Assembly: GCA_031555935.1 (NCBI GenBank)
Contig: JAVBTX010000008.1
Span: 1 to 64,000, forward strand
Reading direction: 5' to 3'
Length of the DNA stretch: 64,000 nucleotides
Source: Roseburia_C sp031555935
Lineage (GTDB): Bacteria; Bacillota; Clostridia; Lachnospirales; Lachnospiraceae
The position numbers and the translations under genes were made by a program. Shown one piece after another: positions 32,582 through 41,905 of the stretch (position 1 is its first letter; each line of letters opens with the position of its first letter). Below the pieces are notes generated by a model. The model was not told the origin of the DNA, did not search any database, and saw only the letters and a program-made list of their open reading frames with translations.

Positions 32582-34480
32582 GTGAACGATATCTTAGAAA
32601 TCAACCAATTAAAAATACAAATACAAGAATTAGCATATACCCAGGCAGCCAAAAGTAAAATCATGGAATTATCACCATTTTTATCAGAGTCAGAGGCAAC
32701 TGCCGCACAACGTGAGACAACCGAGGCAAAAATAATATTAGAAAAAATGGGCAATCCCCCACTTACAGCATTGGAGAATATGGAAGAATATTTGCAGATT
32801 GCAGAAAAGGGTGGCTGTTTGAGTGCGGAGCAGCTAGAACACATTGCGGCGGTGTTGACAACTGTCAAGCGGTTAAAAGATTTTCTCGAGCGAGCAAAGA
32901 TGTTGCAGATTAGCCTTCCTTATTATGAAGAAAATTTAGATTCGATGGAGTCGGTTCGGGACGAAATCAGCAAAATGATTCGGGGTGGTAAAGTAGATGA
33001 TTACGCAACCAAAACGCTGAAAGGCCTACGTGCTGATATCGAGCATTTGCAACAGAAGATGCGGGAGAAAGCAGACAGTGTTTTGCGGTCAAATAAACAA
33101 TGTATGAGTGAACAGTTTTCAACAATGCGAAATGGGCATGTTTGTCTGCCGGTAAAAAAGGAATGCAAGCACAAGATACCAGGCAGTGTAGTCGACAAAT
33201 CGGCGAGCGGCAGTACGTTATTTATTGAACCAGCCGGAGTGGCTCGACTAAGTGAAGAACTTTCAATAAAAAATATCGAAGAGGATAACGAGGTGCGCCG
33301 AATACTCTATACCTTAACGGCAATGTTGAGTGACGCCTTAGAAGTATTTCAGAAGAACCGGCGAACCATTGAAAAGCTTGATTTTATTTTTGCCAAAGGA
33401 AAAATAAGTCTTGAATATGATGGGGCGGAGCCGGTGATTACTGTCGAGCGAAGAATCCATTTGAAAAACGGCCGCCATCCATTAATGGATAAGAAAATCT
33501 GTGTGCCATTGAACTTTACGATTGGTGGGGAGACCAAGGGTGTTGTTATCACCGGTCCGAATACCGGCGGGAAAACAGTTGCGATAAAAACAGTAGGAAT
33601 GAATTGCTTTATGGCTCAGTGCGGCCTGCACGTTTCTTGTGAAGAAGCAGAGATAGGCATCAGCAATCAGATACTATGCGATATCGGTGACGGGCAAAAT
33701 ATTTCGGAGAACTTGTCCACCTTTTCGGCGCATATAACCAATGTGTTAGCAATATTGAAAAAAATCAGTACGGATAGTCTGGTTATTATGGATGAATTAG
33801 GCTCAGGTACCGACCCAGCCGAAGGGATGGGAATTGCAATAGCAATTTTAGAGGAACTGCGTAAATCAGGCTGCTTATATCTGGTAACCACACATTACCC
33901 AGAGGTGAAAAATTATGCCGAGCGTGCTGCTGGACTAATCAATGCGAGAATGTCATTTGACCGGGAAAGCTTAAAACCATTGTATCAGTTAGAGATTGGG
34001 CAGGCCGGCGAAAGCTGTGCCTTGTATATTGCTGAAAAATTAGGGATGCCACGAGATATGCTACTCTGCGCCAGCCAGGCTGCTTATGGTGAGACATCGT
34101 CAGCATTTTTGGATGCTGTCACAGAATTAGAGCACGAATATACGGCTAAAATAAAGCGGCGTAAAACACATCAGCCCAAACCTGATTTAGTTGAGAAATA
34201 CCAACTAGGCGACAGTGTGATGATATATCCTGATAAGAAAATCGGCATTGTTTGTCAAAAAGTAAATGAAAAGGGCATCCTGCGAGTACAGCTACCAGAT
34301 AAAAAAATCTGGATTAATCATAAGCGGGTGAAGCTCCAAGTGGCAGCGGCTGAATTGTATCCCGACGATTATGATTTTTCAATCGTCTTTGATACGGTCG
34401 AAAATCGCAAAATCAGGCACCAAATGGAACGTAAATATGTTGCAAATATGGAGATTTCAACAACAAAAGAAAATTTATAA
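32582..34480 (+). CDS. MutS2-like DNA-binding ATPase lacking the Smr domain
   Basis: 632 residues starting at a GTG eight bases after AAAGGAG. A helical clamp/lever region comes first (about 1-290). The MutS-type ATPase follows, with Walker A GPNTGGKT at residues 325-332, Walker B LVIMDELGSGTDPAEG and a conserved TTHYPEVKN. The overall order resembles MutS2, but MutS2 is about 780 residues with a C-terminal Smr endonuclease. Here the protein ends about 130 residues after the ATPase with a small beta-rich region (YQLGDSVMIYPDKKIGIV). It therefore lacks the nuclease and probably acts in recombination or ribosome rescue differently, if at all. Confidence 0.85.
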   Translation: MNDILEINQLKIQIQELAYTQAAKSKIMELSPFLSESEATAAQRETTEAKIILEKMGNPPLTALENMEEYLQIAEKGGCLSAEQLEHIAAVLTTVKRLKDFLERAKMLQISLPYYEENLDSMESVRDEISKMIRGGKVDDYATKTLKGLRADIEHLQQKMREKADSVLRSNKQCMSEQFSTMRNGHVCLPVKKECKHKIPGSVVDKSASGSTLFIEPAGVARLSEELSIKNIEEDNEVRRILYTLTAMLSDALEVFQKNRRTIEKLDFIFAKGKISLEYDGAEPVITVERRIHLKNGRHPLMDKKICVPLNFTIGGETKGVVITGPNTGGKTVAIKTVGMNCFMAQCGLHVSCEEAEIGISNQILCDIGDGQNISENLSTFSAHITNVLAILKKISTDSLVIMDELGSGTDPAEGMGIAIAILEELRKSGCLYLVTTHYPEVKNYAERAAGLINARMSFDRESLKPLYQLEIGQAGESCALYIAEKLGMPRDMLLCASQAAYGETSSAFLDAVTELEHEYTAKIKRRKTHQPKPDLVEKYQLGDSVMIYPDKKIGIVCQKVNEKGILRVQLPDKKIWINHKRVKLQVAAAELYPDDYDFSIVFDTVENRKIRHQMERKYVANMEISTTKENL

Positions 34481-34488
34481 AGGATGAG

Positions 34489-34535
34489 ATGGGGTCAGGC
34501 GCATAAACGAAAAATGTGGGCTGGCTCCATCTTGC
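34489..34535 (+). terminator. Terminator-like hairpin
   Basis: AGATGGGGTCAG pairs, with wobbles, with CTGGCTCCATCT after a loop of about 23 nt. Only a weak T-rich tail follows. It lies between the MutS2-like gene and proS. Confidence 0.45.
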
Positions 34536-34552
34536 TTTAAACCGCTGTTTTA

Positions 34553-34581
34553 TTGACAAAAACACCGCTATAGCTTACAAT
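34553..34581 (+). promoter_or_regulatory. proS promoter
   Basis: TTGACA (34553-34558), a 17-bp spacer, TACAAT (34576-34581). Only about 30 nt separate it from the start codon, so no T-box leader can be present. Confidence 0.75.
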
Positions 34582-34613
34582 AAATGCATTCATGAAATAA
34601 AGGAGATTTACCA

Positions 34614-36050
34614 ATGGCAAAGGACAAGAAACTAGTAGAAGCCATTACATCAATGGAAGAAGATTTTACACAGTGGTATACAGATGTAGTGAAAAAAGCA
34701 GAATTAATGGATTATTCATCGGTCAAAGGATGCATGATTTTTAAACCAAATGGTTACGCAATCTGGGAGAACATCCAGAAGCAGTTAGATGCAAGATTTA
34801 AAGAAACTGGCGTGGAAAATGTATACATGCCAATGTTTATTCCGGAGAGCTTATTGCAGCGGGAAAAAGACCACGTTGAGGGATTTGCACCAGAAGTAGC
34901 ATGGGTGACTCAGGGTGGAAATGAGACATTGCAGGAGCGGCTTTGCGTTCGACCAACCTCTGAGACACTGTTTTGTGATTTGTATGCAAATATCATTCAG
35001 TCCTATCGTGACCTACCGAAATTATATAATCAGTGGTGTTCTGTGGTACGCTGGGAGAAAACGACCAGACCATTTTTACGTTCTTCCGAGTTCTTATGGC
35101 AGGAAGGTCATACCGCTCATGCAACCGCCGAAGAAGCAGAGGAGCGGACGATTCAGATGTTGAATGTCTATGCTGATTTCTGTGAAGAGGTGCTGGCAAT
35201 TCCGATGACGAAGGGCCGCAAGACCGATAAAGAAAAATTTGCGGGAGCACATTCTACCTATACAATTGAAGCACTGATGCACGATGGCAAGGCATTGCAG
35301 TCAGGAACCAGCCATAACTTTGGCGACGGCTTTGCGCAGGCCTTCGAGATTCAATATACCGATAAAGAAAATAAATTACAGCACGTCCATCAGACCTCAT
35401 GGGGCGTATCAACCCGTCTGATCGGTGCCATCATCATGGTTCATGGTGATGATTCAGGACTGGTAATGCCGCCAAAGGTGGCACCGACCCAAGTCATGGT
35501 AATACCAATTCAACAGCAAAAAGAAGGCGTATTAGAAAAAGCGCAGGAAATCAAGAATCGTTTACAGAAGGAATATCGGACTAAATTAGACGATTCCGAT
35601 AAGAGCCCGGGATGGAAATTCTCGGAACAGGAAATGCGTGGCATCCCAGTTCGGATTGAATTAGGACCAAAAGACATAGAAAGTAATCAATGTGTCATAG
35701 TTCGTCGTGATACCAGAGAAAAAATAATCGTTTCCTTAGACGAAGTGGAAGTAAAATTAGGTGAAGTATTGACGCAGATACAAGCCGATATGCTGGCCCG
35801 CGCGAAACAATTCTTAGCAGAGCATATCAGTGATGCGACGAATTACGAGGAATTTCAGGATGCGGTAACAAACAAACCAGGTTTCATTCGAGCAATGTGG
35901 TGTGAAGACCAGGCTTGCGAAGAGAAAATAAAAGAAGATACAACCGCGACATCAAGATGTATGCCATTTGAACAAGATGCAATATCAGATGTATGCGTGT
36001 GCTGTGGAAAACCGGCGAAAAGGCTGGTGTACTGGGGAAAAGCATATTAA
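34614..36050 (+). CDS. proS: Prolyl-tRNA synthetase, short (archaeal/eukaryal-like) type
   Basis: 478 residues, ATG after AAGGAG. A class II synthetase: motif 1 region near MDYSSVKGCMIFKPNGYAIW, motif 2 RWEKTTRPFLRSSEFLWQEG, motif 3 GVSTRLIGAIIMVHGDD. An anticodon-binding domain (about 285-385) follows, then the C-terminal zinc-binding extension (CEDQACEEKIKED, CVCCGKPAKRLVYWGKAY). This is the ProS type without the editing insertion, as found in many Clostridia. It charges tRNA-Pro. Confidence 0.96.
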   Translation: MAKDKKLVEAITSMEEDFTQWYTDVVKKAELMDYSSVKGCMIFKPNGYAIWENIQKQLDARFKETGVENVYMPMFIPESLLQREKDHVEGFAPEVAWVTQGGNETLQERLCVRPTSETLFCDLYANIIQSYRDLPKLYNQWCSVVRWEKTTRPFLRSSEFLWQEGHTAHATAEEAEERTIQMLNVYADFCEEVLAIPMTKGRKTDKEKFAGAHSTYTIEALMHDGKALQSGTSHNFGDGFAQAFEIQYTDKENKLQHVHQTSWGVSTRLIGAIIMVHGDDSGLVMPPKVAPTQVMVIPIQQQKEGVLEKAQEIKNRLQKEYRTKLDDSDKSPGWKFSEQEMRGIPVRIELGPKDIESNQCVIVRRDTREKIIVSLDEVEVKLGEVLTQIQADMLARAKQFLAEHISDATNYEEFQDAVTNKPGFIRAMWCEDQACEEKIKEDTTATSRCMPFEQDAISDVCVCCGKPAKRLVYWGKAY

Positions 36051-36084
36051 TGTAAGTGATTGAATGGATTTGTGGGGTGACAAA

Positions 36085-39000
36085 ATGATTCAAAAATATT
36101 ATAACAGCATTATCGAGCAGGTTTATGATGTAATTGGAAAGCAGGCACACAATGTTAGTTTGGCTAAGTATAGCAATGATTTTTCACTGGCAAGCTTGAA
36201 TATTTCTGAAGAAATAACGCAGGGAAGAGATATTTACTTCGCTAGTTATGAATTTAAAAATGGGGAGTGGGCGGGAGCTTACGAACCATTTTTAGATATC
36301 ATTCGTGAACTGTTTTCTAAATACTGCTCAAAAACATTAGAAGAATTTATGGTTGACTGCGGCGTTTACTATCTGCATCGTCCGCTGATATTGACCTATT
36401 TCGAAACTGACGAAGCGAAGCGGAGTGAACGACTGCTGATGGGCGAAACCGAATACGAGCAGGAAAAGCTGACCGAGGCGATTTTACAAATGTTGGTGTA
36501 TTTATCACGAATACATCCATTTGTGTTAGTTTTAAATCGATTACAGTTGGCCGGCAGAAGTACAATCGTATTGCTAAACAGTTTGCTGGCGGCAGAGCAG
36601 ACTGAGAATATCGGCTTAGTGCTGGGAATCAATGAACTTCAGCGTTTGCCGGAGCATATGCTATCGGTGTGGGAGTTGTTGGAAGAACGGTTAGAGGATT
36701 TGAATGGCATATACTGTATTGGTAATGCTGGTTCCGGTAACGTTTTCAGCAAGGCGTATGGGCTTGATTTGCGTACCATTCAAACGGGCTTGAAGCGACT
36801 GTGGAATCTGGCATATTTTCTTGACTTCGAACAGGCCGGCTATTATTTACAGCGAATCGAACGGAAAATAAGATTTGAAAACTTTACTGTCAATGACGAC
36901 CAAAAATATGAAATTTGGAGCTGTTATGTCTATGTATCGATTTATTCCAGAGATTTGGCGAAGGCATTAGAACTCTGTGAGGACATCAAGCAGTTAAAAT
37001 TACAAAAATACAGTGAAATCGGTGAATTTTTTGCCGCCCATTCGATTGCAACGATATACATGTATCAAGGAAAGCTGACCGAGGCGGTTCGAGCTGCTCG
37101 TGAATGCCGGAAATATGCGATTGAAAAAGAACAGGAATTTCTGCAATTTGAAGCCGAGTTATTAGAAGTGCAAGCCAAAATGTCGGGCTGGTGCAACATC
37201 TTTTTCTGTGCACAGAATGTTGCCATCAGCGATTTGCTAATCGAAAAGCTGATTAAGTATAATTACAAGAATCATCTTGCCTACATCTATATCTATGCCT
37301 ATGATAACAAACCAGAAATGGTAGCCAAAGCATATAAATCAGAAGCGCAGCTAATTTTCTTTAGCAAGGGAATTGCCATCGCTAAGCAAATCGGCAACGA
37401 GCAGTTGGTTTACAGTGCATATCAGAAAAATATTATGTTGGCTTCAACCAATGGAATGCATGAAATATCCATCTTATATTCCGTGCGGACCTTTGAGTCA
37501 ATGAGCAATAAAAAGTCATTGGAAATCGGTCGGGTATATTGCGGATTGGGCTATAATCTCTGCGCCCAAGGCTACTACGAAGAAGCCAAAATCTATATGG
37601 TAAAGGCGGTTCAGGTATTTTATGAATTAAATCTGCCCGAAGATATTGCCGAGGTATACTATAATCATGCGATTAACTGTATTGCCCTGGGTGAGTTTAA
37701 AGAAGCCTGCGAAGATTTGATGTTGTGTATGAAGGTAATTGAGAAGCTGAATCTAAACAGCCTGCGCGTGTGTAATCTGTCCAAACTATATGGCCTGCTG
37801 GCTCTATGTAATCAAAAGACGGGCAATCGTTTTAACTGTATGCAGTATTTGAATAACTGTAAACAGTTTTTGAATTATGTAATCGAAAAAGAAAATGTTG
37901 ATAATGAAATCGGTATTGTTCATGATTATGCAAAATGTGATGATGACATGTTTTTGTATTATTTTTCTCATGCCTTACTTGAAATAGAAGAAGGAAATGA
38001 AGATGCGGCATTTGCGTATTTCGCAACCGCTGAGACACATTTAGAACGGGCGGAGGGCAACCAGTTCTACTGTTACCCGCTGTTTCGCAGCAGCCGGATT
38101 GCTTTTTATGAGCAGACCGGGCGAATCGAATTAATGGAAAACGAACAGACCGTTTTGGCCCAATTTGAGGAAAGCATGAGCCGTGAAAATCGGGACGAGA
38201 GCTTAAAGATTCTAGCTGTGGTAGATGCGTATCTGGAAAAAGAACCGCCGCGCAAAATTGATCAGCACGTACTAGACACATTATTACGCCAGGAAAGCAT
38301 GAGCCGTGCGTACAAAATAAAAAAACGCCAGATGGAGTTTATCTCGACCTGGCAGAAACTACTTGATACCACCGCGGTAAATTCTAAGCAGTTGTTAGAT
38401 ACCGTAATGAAGACCTTCCTGCATCATTTTACCGTTGATAAAGCGGTATATCTCCAGTATCAGGGGGATGAGGTTGAGGTGCTTTATAATAATACCGAAC
38501 AAGATGTTTCAAGTGAGATGGTGATAGCCTTAGCAAAGATATTTGAGGAACGCCAGCGTGGCTTTGCAGTTTCCAAAATCAGCAGTAATTACTCCGAACA
38601 TCTCGATGTAGTTTCGATGTTTGGCGAGGATAATGTCTGCTCAATGGTCGCAATTCCATATTTTAATGCCGGTAAAGTAGAATCAATCATGATAACCTAT
38701 GTATTAATGAAGGACAACTGGCATTCCTCGGTGAACCGCTATATGCTTGATGAGGATGATTTAAACATCTATGAGCTGTTGTTCCGCGAGGTGGTGAATG
38801 CGCTGAACCGGCTGGATGCCTATGAAAAAATCTACGAAATGAATCAGAAATTATATGAGTCAGCAGTGACCGACCAGTTGACTGGTGTTTATAACCGAAA
38901 AGGCTTTTATCAGAATATTGAACATATTCTGCATGAAATCCGTACTGGTAAAAGGGATAAAAAATTTAGCCTGATGTTTATTGATTTAGATAACTTTAAA

Positions 39001-39399
39001 GGGTATAATGATACTTTCGGACATGACATTGGCGATTTGATTTTGAAATCAATGGCGGATATTTTTGTGAAGGTTTGCGGAGAATATGGAATGGTGTTCC
39101 GTTATGGCGGAGATGAATATATCATTCTCGTGTATACCGATGAAAGAACCATTGTCGAAAATATGGCGAAGCAGATTTACACGGAAATCGGTGCAACCAA
39201 TGGCTTTGAGGAATTGATTGCAGCGGAGTTGACGCAGCAAGTTGTGATTGATGAGCAGCGAAAAATATCGTGCTCCATCGGAATTATCACAAATGATAGT
39301 GTTCAGAGTGAAGAAGATATTGATAAAATGGTGAAGCAAGCGGACGACTTACTTTATACGGTCAAGACCAGCACCAAAGGAACCTATTGTTTTATGTAA
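36085..39399 (+). CDS. TPR-GAF-GGDEF diguanylate cyclase
   Basis: The ATG at 36085 (GGGGTGA upstream) gives 1104 residues; an ATG at 36064 would add seven. The N-terminal 250 residues resemble a degenerate signalling ATPase without a clear Walker A. About 250-730 is a helical TPR-like array. About 760-925 is a GAF-like domain (LLDTVMKTFLHHFTVDKAVY, CSMVAIPYFNAGKVESIMIT). The C-terminus is a GGDEF domain (about 940-1104) with LTGVYNRKGF, FIDLDNFKGYNDTFGHDIGD and the catalytic RYGGDEYIIL. It should make cyclic di-GMP in response to a cytosolic signal. There are no membrane segments. Confidence 0.88.
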   Translation: MIQKYYNSIIEQVYDVIGKQAHNVSLAKYSNDFSLASLNISEEITQGRDIYFASYEFKNGEWAGAYEPFLDIIRELFSKYCSKTLEEFMVDCGVYYLHRPLILTYFETDEAKRSERLLMGETEYEQEKLTEAILQMLVYLSRIHPFVLVLNRLQLAGRSTIVLLNSLLAAEQTENIGLVLGINELQRLPEHMLSVWELLEERLEDLNGIYCIGNAGSGNVFSKAYGLDLRTIQTGLKRLWNLAYFLDFEQAGYYLQRIERKIRFENFTVNDDQKYEIWSCYVYVSIYSRDLAKALELCEDIKQLKLQKYSEIGEFFAAHSIATIYMYQGKLTEAVRAARECRKYAIEKEQEFLQFEAELLEVQAKMSGWCNIFFCAQNVAISDLLIEKLIKYNYKNHLAYIYIYAYDNKPEMVAKAYKSEAQLIFFSKGIAIAKQIGNEQLVYSAYQKNIMLASTNGMHEISILYSVRTFESMSNKKSLEIGRVYCGLGYNLCAQGYYEEAKIYMVKAVQVFYELNLPEDIAEVYYNHAINCIALGEFKEACEDLMLCMKVIEKLNLNSLRVCNLSKLYGLLALCNQKTGNRFNCMQYLNNCKQFLNYVIEKENVDNEIGIVHDYAKCDDDMFLYYFSHALLEIEEGNEDAAFAYFATAETHLERAEGNQFYCYPLFRSSRIAFYEQTGRIELMENEQTVLAQFEESMSRENRDESLKILAVVDAYLEKEPPRKIDQHVLDTLLRQESMSRAYKIKKRQMEFISTWQKLLDTTAVNSKQLLDTVMKTFLHHFTVDKAVYLQYQGDEVEVLYNNTEQDVSSEMVIALAKIFEERQRGFAVSKISSNYSEHLDVVSMFGEDNVCSMVAIPYFNAGKVESIMITYVLMKDNWHSSVNRYMLDEDDLNIYELLFREVVNALNRLDAYEKIYEMNQKLYESAVTDQLTGVYNRKGFYQNIEHILHEIRTGKRDKKFSLMFIDLDNFKGYNDTFGHDIGDLILKSMADIFVKVCGEYGMVFRYGGDEYIILVYTDERTIVENMAKQIYTEIGATNGFEELIAAELTQQVVIDEQRKISCSIGIITNDSVQSEEDIDKMVKQADDLLYTVKTSTKGTYCFM

Positions 39400-39412
39400 T
39401 ATAGGGGGATAT

Positions 39413-40795
39413 ATGGCATTACAATTTTCGCATAAAATGATTTCACAGAAATTTTTACCGCAAGCAGTGATTTTACCGCCTGCGGTAAAATGGATTTTAG
39501 ACGAACTACAGAAAAATGAATATGAGGCCTATGCGGTTGGCGGATGTGTGCGGGATTCCATCTTGAAAAGAGAGCCACAGGATTGGGATATTACGACATC
39601 GGCACAGCCAGAGCAGGTCAAGAGCATTTTTGCGCGGACAATAGATACTGGAATCCAGCATGGTACGGTAACTGTTTTAGTAGAGCATGTCGGCTATGAG
39701 GTGACGACCTATCGGATTGATGGCGAATACGAAGATGGCCGTCATCCCAAGGAAGTAACCTTTACAGGCAGTCTGATTGAGGACCTGAAGCGTCGTGATT
39801 TTACCATCAATGCAATGGCATATAATGAAAAAGACGGTCTGGTTGATGCCTTTGATGGCATCGGCGACTTGGAAAAAGGTATCATCCGTTGTGTTGGAGA
39901 AGCAAAGGAACGTTTTACCGAAGATGCCTTGCGGATTCTGCGGGCAGTCCGCTTTGGCGCCCAGCTAGGCTTTATAATAGAAGCGGAAACCCAAAATGCC
40001 ATCGAAGCATTGGCAGGCAATCTGGCGAAGGTCAGTGCCGAACGCATTCAGGTGGAATTAACCAAGCTGCTGACATCGGCGCATCCGGAAGCAATGCAGA
40101 GCTTATACCACACCGGTATTTCGGCGGTGATTCTGCCGGAATGGGATGCAATGATGAAAACGCGTCAGCGCAATAAACATCACCAGTATACAGTCGGAGA
40201 ACATACCCTCCATGTGCTTGAACATGTTCCCGCAGACAAGGTGCTTCGTTATGCCGCACTCTTTCATGATGTGGCAAAACCGCACTGTAAAACAACCGAC
40301 CAGGAAGGTGTCGACCATTTCTACGGACATCCAAAGAGCGGTGCGAAGCTGGCCGGTGAGGTGATGCGGCGGTTGAAAATGGACAATGCAACAATTGACA
40401 GTGTTTGTGCCCTGGTATTGTATCATGACCAGAATCCACAATTAAACAGTCGCAGTGTTCGCCGCATGATGTATCAAAGCGGAACCAAGATATATCCAGC
40501 ATTATTTACGTTAAAACGGGCCGATATATTGGCGCAAAGTGAATACAAGCGAAAGCAAAAGCTAGCTGATTTAACAGAATTTGAACGTCTATACGAGGAA
40601 ATATTGGCAGCCGAGCAATGCGTTTCCTTAAAAGACTTAGCAGTAACCGGTGCGGATTTAATTGAACTGGGGATGAAACCGGGGAAACAAATCGGCGATG
40701 TTTTGCGTCAATTACTAGAGCTGGTCATTGATGAGCCAAAAAAGAACACAAAAGAATATTTGTTGGGGTATACTTTAAAAAACCTCTTCATATGA
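39413..40795 (+). CDS. cca: CCA tRNA nucleotidyltransferase
   Basis: 460 residues, ATG after GGGGG. The nucleotidyltransferase head has VGGCVRDSIL, QDWDITTSA (the D-x-D motif) and RRDFTINAMAY, followed by RFTEDALRILRAVRFGAQLGF. An HD domain follows (about 250-360: LFHDVAKPHC). It completes or repairs the 3' CCA of tRNAs. The N-terminal 25 residues are an extension compared with usual starts and include a near-duplication (LPQAVILPPAVKW) encoded by a palindromic segment, TTTTACCGC-CT-GCGGTAAAA at 39471-39490. It overlaps the reading frame of the next gene. Confidence 0.93.
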   Translation: MALQFSHKMISQKFLPQAVILPPAVKWILDELQKNEYEAYAVGGCVRDSILKREPQDWDITTSAQPEQVKSIFARTIDTGIQHGTVTVLVEHVGYEVTTYRIDGEYEDGRHPKEVTFTGSLIEDLKRRDFTINAMAYNEKDGLVDAFDGIGDLEKGIIRCVGEAKERFTEDALRILRAVRFGAQLGFIIEAETQNAIEALAGNLAKVSAERIQVELTKLLTSAHPEAMQSLYHTGISAVILPEWDAMMKTRQRNKHHQYTVGEHTLHVLEHVPADKVLRYAALFHDVAKPHCKTTDQEGVDHFYGHPKSGAKLAGEVMRRLKMDNATIDSVCALVLYHDQNPQLNSRSVRRMMYQSGTKIYPALFTLKRADILAQSEYKRKQKLADLTEFERLYEEILAAEQCVSLKDLAVTGADLIELGMKPGKQIGDVLRQLLELVIDEPKKNTKEYLLGYTLKNLFI

Positions 40796-40845
40796 TAGAA
40801 GGACGCAGGAGAAATCCAGCGAATGAATCATATGGAGGGGTTTTT

Positions 40846-41841
40846 GTGTATAATTTGTCGGGACAGCTATTAGAACAGTACTCATTTGAAGTATCTGATA
40901 TACAAAAAGGGCGTGGCGCGTACATTTGCCTAACCGCAGAGGGGAAAAAAATAGTAAAAGGATATGAAGCTTCCGAAATCAGAGCTGAGGCCTTGTACCA
41001 GTGTTTGAAAGCAACAGAGCAAGCGGGAATACTAACTGACCGGATTGTACGGACAAAGAGTGATACCGTCTTGGCAACAGATATCGATGGTACAACGTAC
41101 TATGCCAGAAACTATATTGAAGGACGAGAATGTGAGACAAAAAATCGCGAGGATATCTTGGCAGCATTAACGGCATTGGCCCACTTTCATCAGCAGATGG
41201 AAAAATATCAGGGTGAAATACCGGATGGGATGCGGGTTTCTGCGGATACGCTGCTGCATGAATATGAAAAGCATAATCGCGAATTGAAAAAGGTCCGTAA
41301 TTATATTCGGGGAAAAAAGAGCAAGAATGAATTTGAAATGATTTTTTTGCAAAATCATGCGGCATTTCTTGATAAGGCAGATGAAGTAACTGAAAAATTA
41401 CATAGACAGCTCAAAGAAGTACCAAGAGCCGAGCTGGAGCAGATGGAGGGCATCTGTCATGGCGATTTTAACCAGCATAATGTGGTATTTACCCGCGAAG
41501 GCACATGGATAACCAATTTTGAAACAGCCGTTTATGATGTTTTTATGCGGGATGTAGCGAATTTTTTGCGAAAAATCATGGAAAAGCATAATTGGAACAT
41601 TGGTCTTGCCGTAGATATGATTGGAGCATATGAAAAAATCAGAAAGCTGAGCACGCTTGAGATGGAACAGTTGTATATCCGCCTCTGTTATCCGGAAAAA
41701 TTCTGGAAAATAGCAAATCATTACTACAATACCAATAAGGCTTGGGTGTCCGGACGGAACATCGAGAAGCTGAATAAAGTAATCGAACAGGAAGCACAAA
41801 GAGAACAGTTTTTAAGAATGTTATTTTATTTTGTGAAATAA
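40846..41841 (+). CDS. CotS-family spore coat kinase-like protein
   Basis: The GTG at 40846 is preceded by GGAGGGG at proper spacing and gives 331 residues. An ATG at 40792 overlapping the cca stop would add 18 residues but lacks a ribosome binding site. A protein-kinase-like (APH/CotS) fold: LTAEGKKIVKGYEASEIRAE (Lys/Glu pair), FHQQMEKYQG, the catalytic loop GICHGDFNQHNVVF and ITNFETAVYDVFMRDVANFL (in place of D-F-G). This matches clostridial CotS proteins, which attach to the spore coat, and the sporulation cluster downstream agrees. Confidence 0.85.
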   Translation: MYNLSGQLLEQYSFEVSDIQKGRGAYICLTAEGKKIVKGYEASEIRAEALYQCLKATEQAGILTDRIVRTKSDTVLATDIDGTTYYARNYIEGRECETKNREDILAALTALAHFHQQMEKYQGEIPDGMRVSADTLLHEYEKHNRELKKVRNYIRGKKSKNEFEMIFLQNHAAFLDKADEVTEKLHRQLKEVPRAELEQMEGICHGDFNQHNVVFTREGTWITNFETAVYDVFMRDVANFLRKIMEKHNWNIGLAVDMIGAYEKIRKLSTLEMEQLYIRLCYPEKFWKIANHYYNTNKAWVSGRNIEKLNKVIEQEAQREQFLRMLFYFVK

Positions 41842-41905
41842 TATTGTATAATAGGGTAGACTGTGAAAAGATGTAAAACCAAATCAGAAGGACACAGGTA
41901 TAACA

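Noticed and set aside
34582..34613. T-box leader for proS
   Set aside because: The distance from the -10 to the start codon is only about 30 nt, far too short for a T-box.
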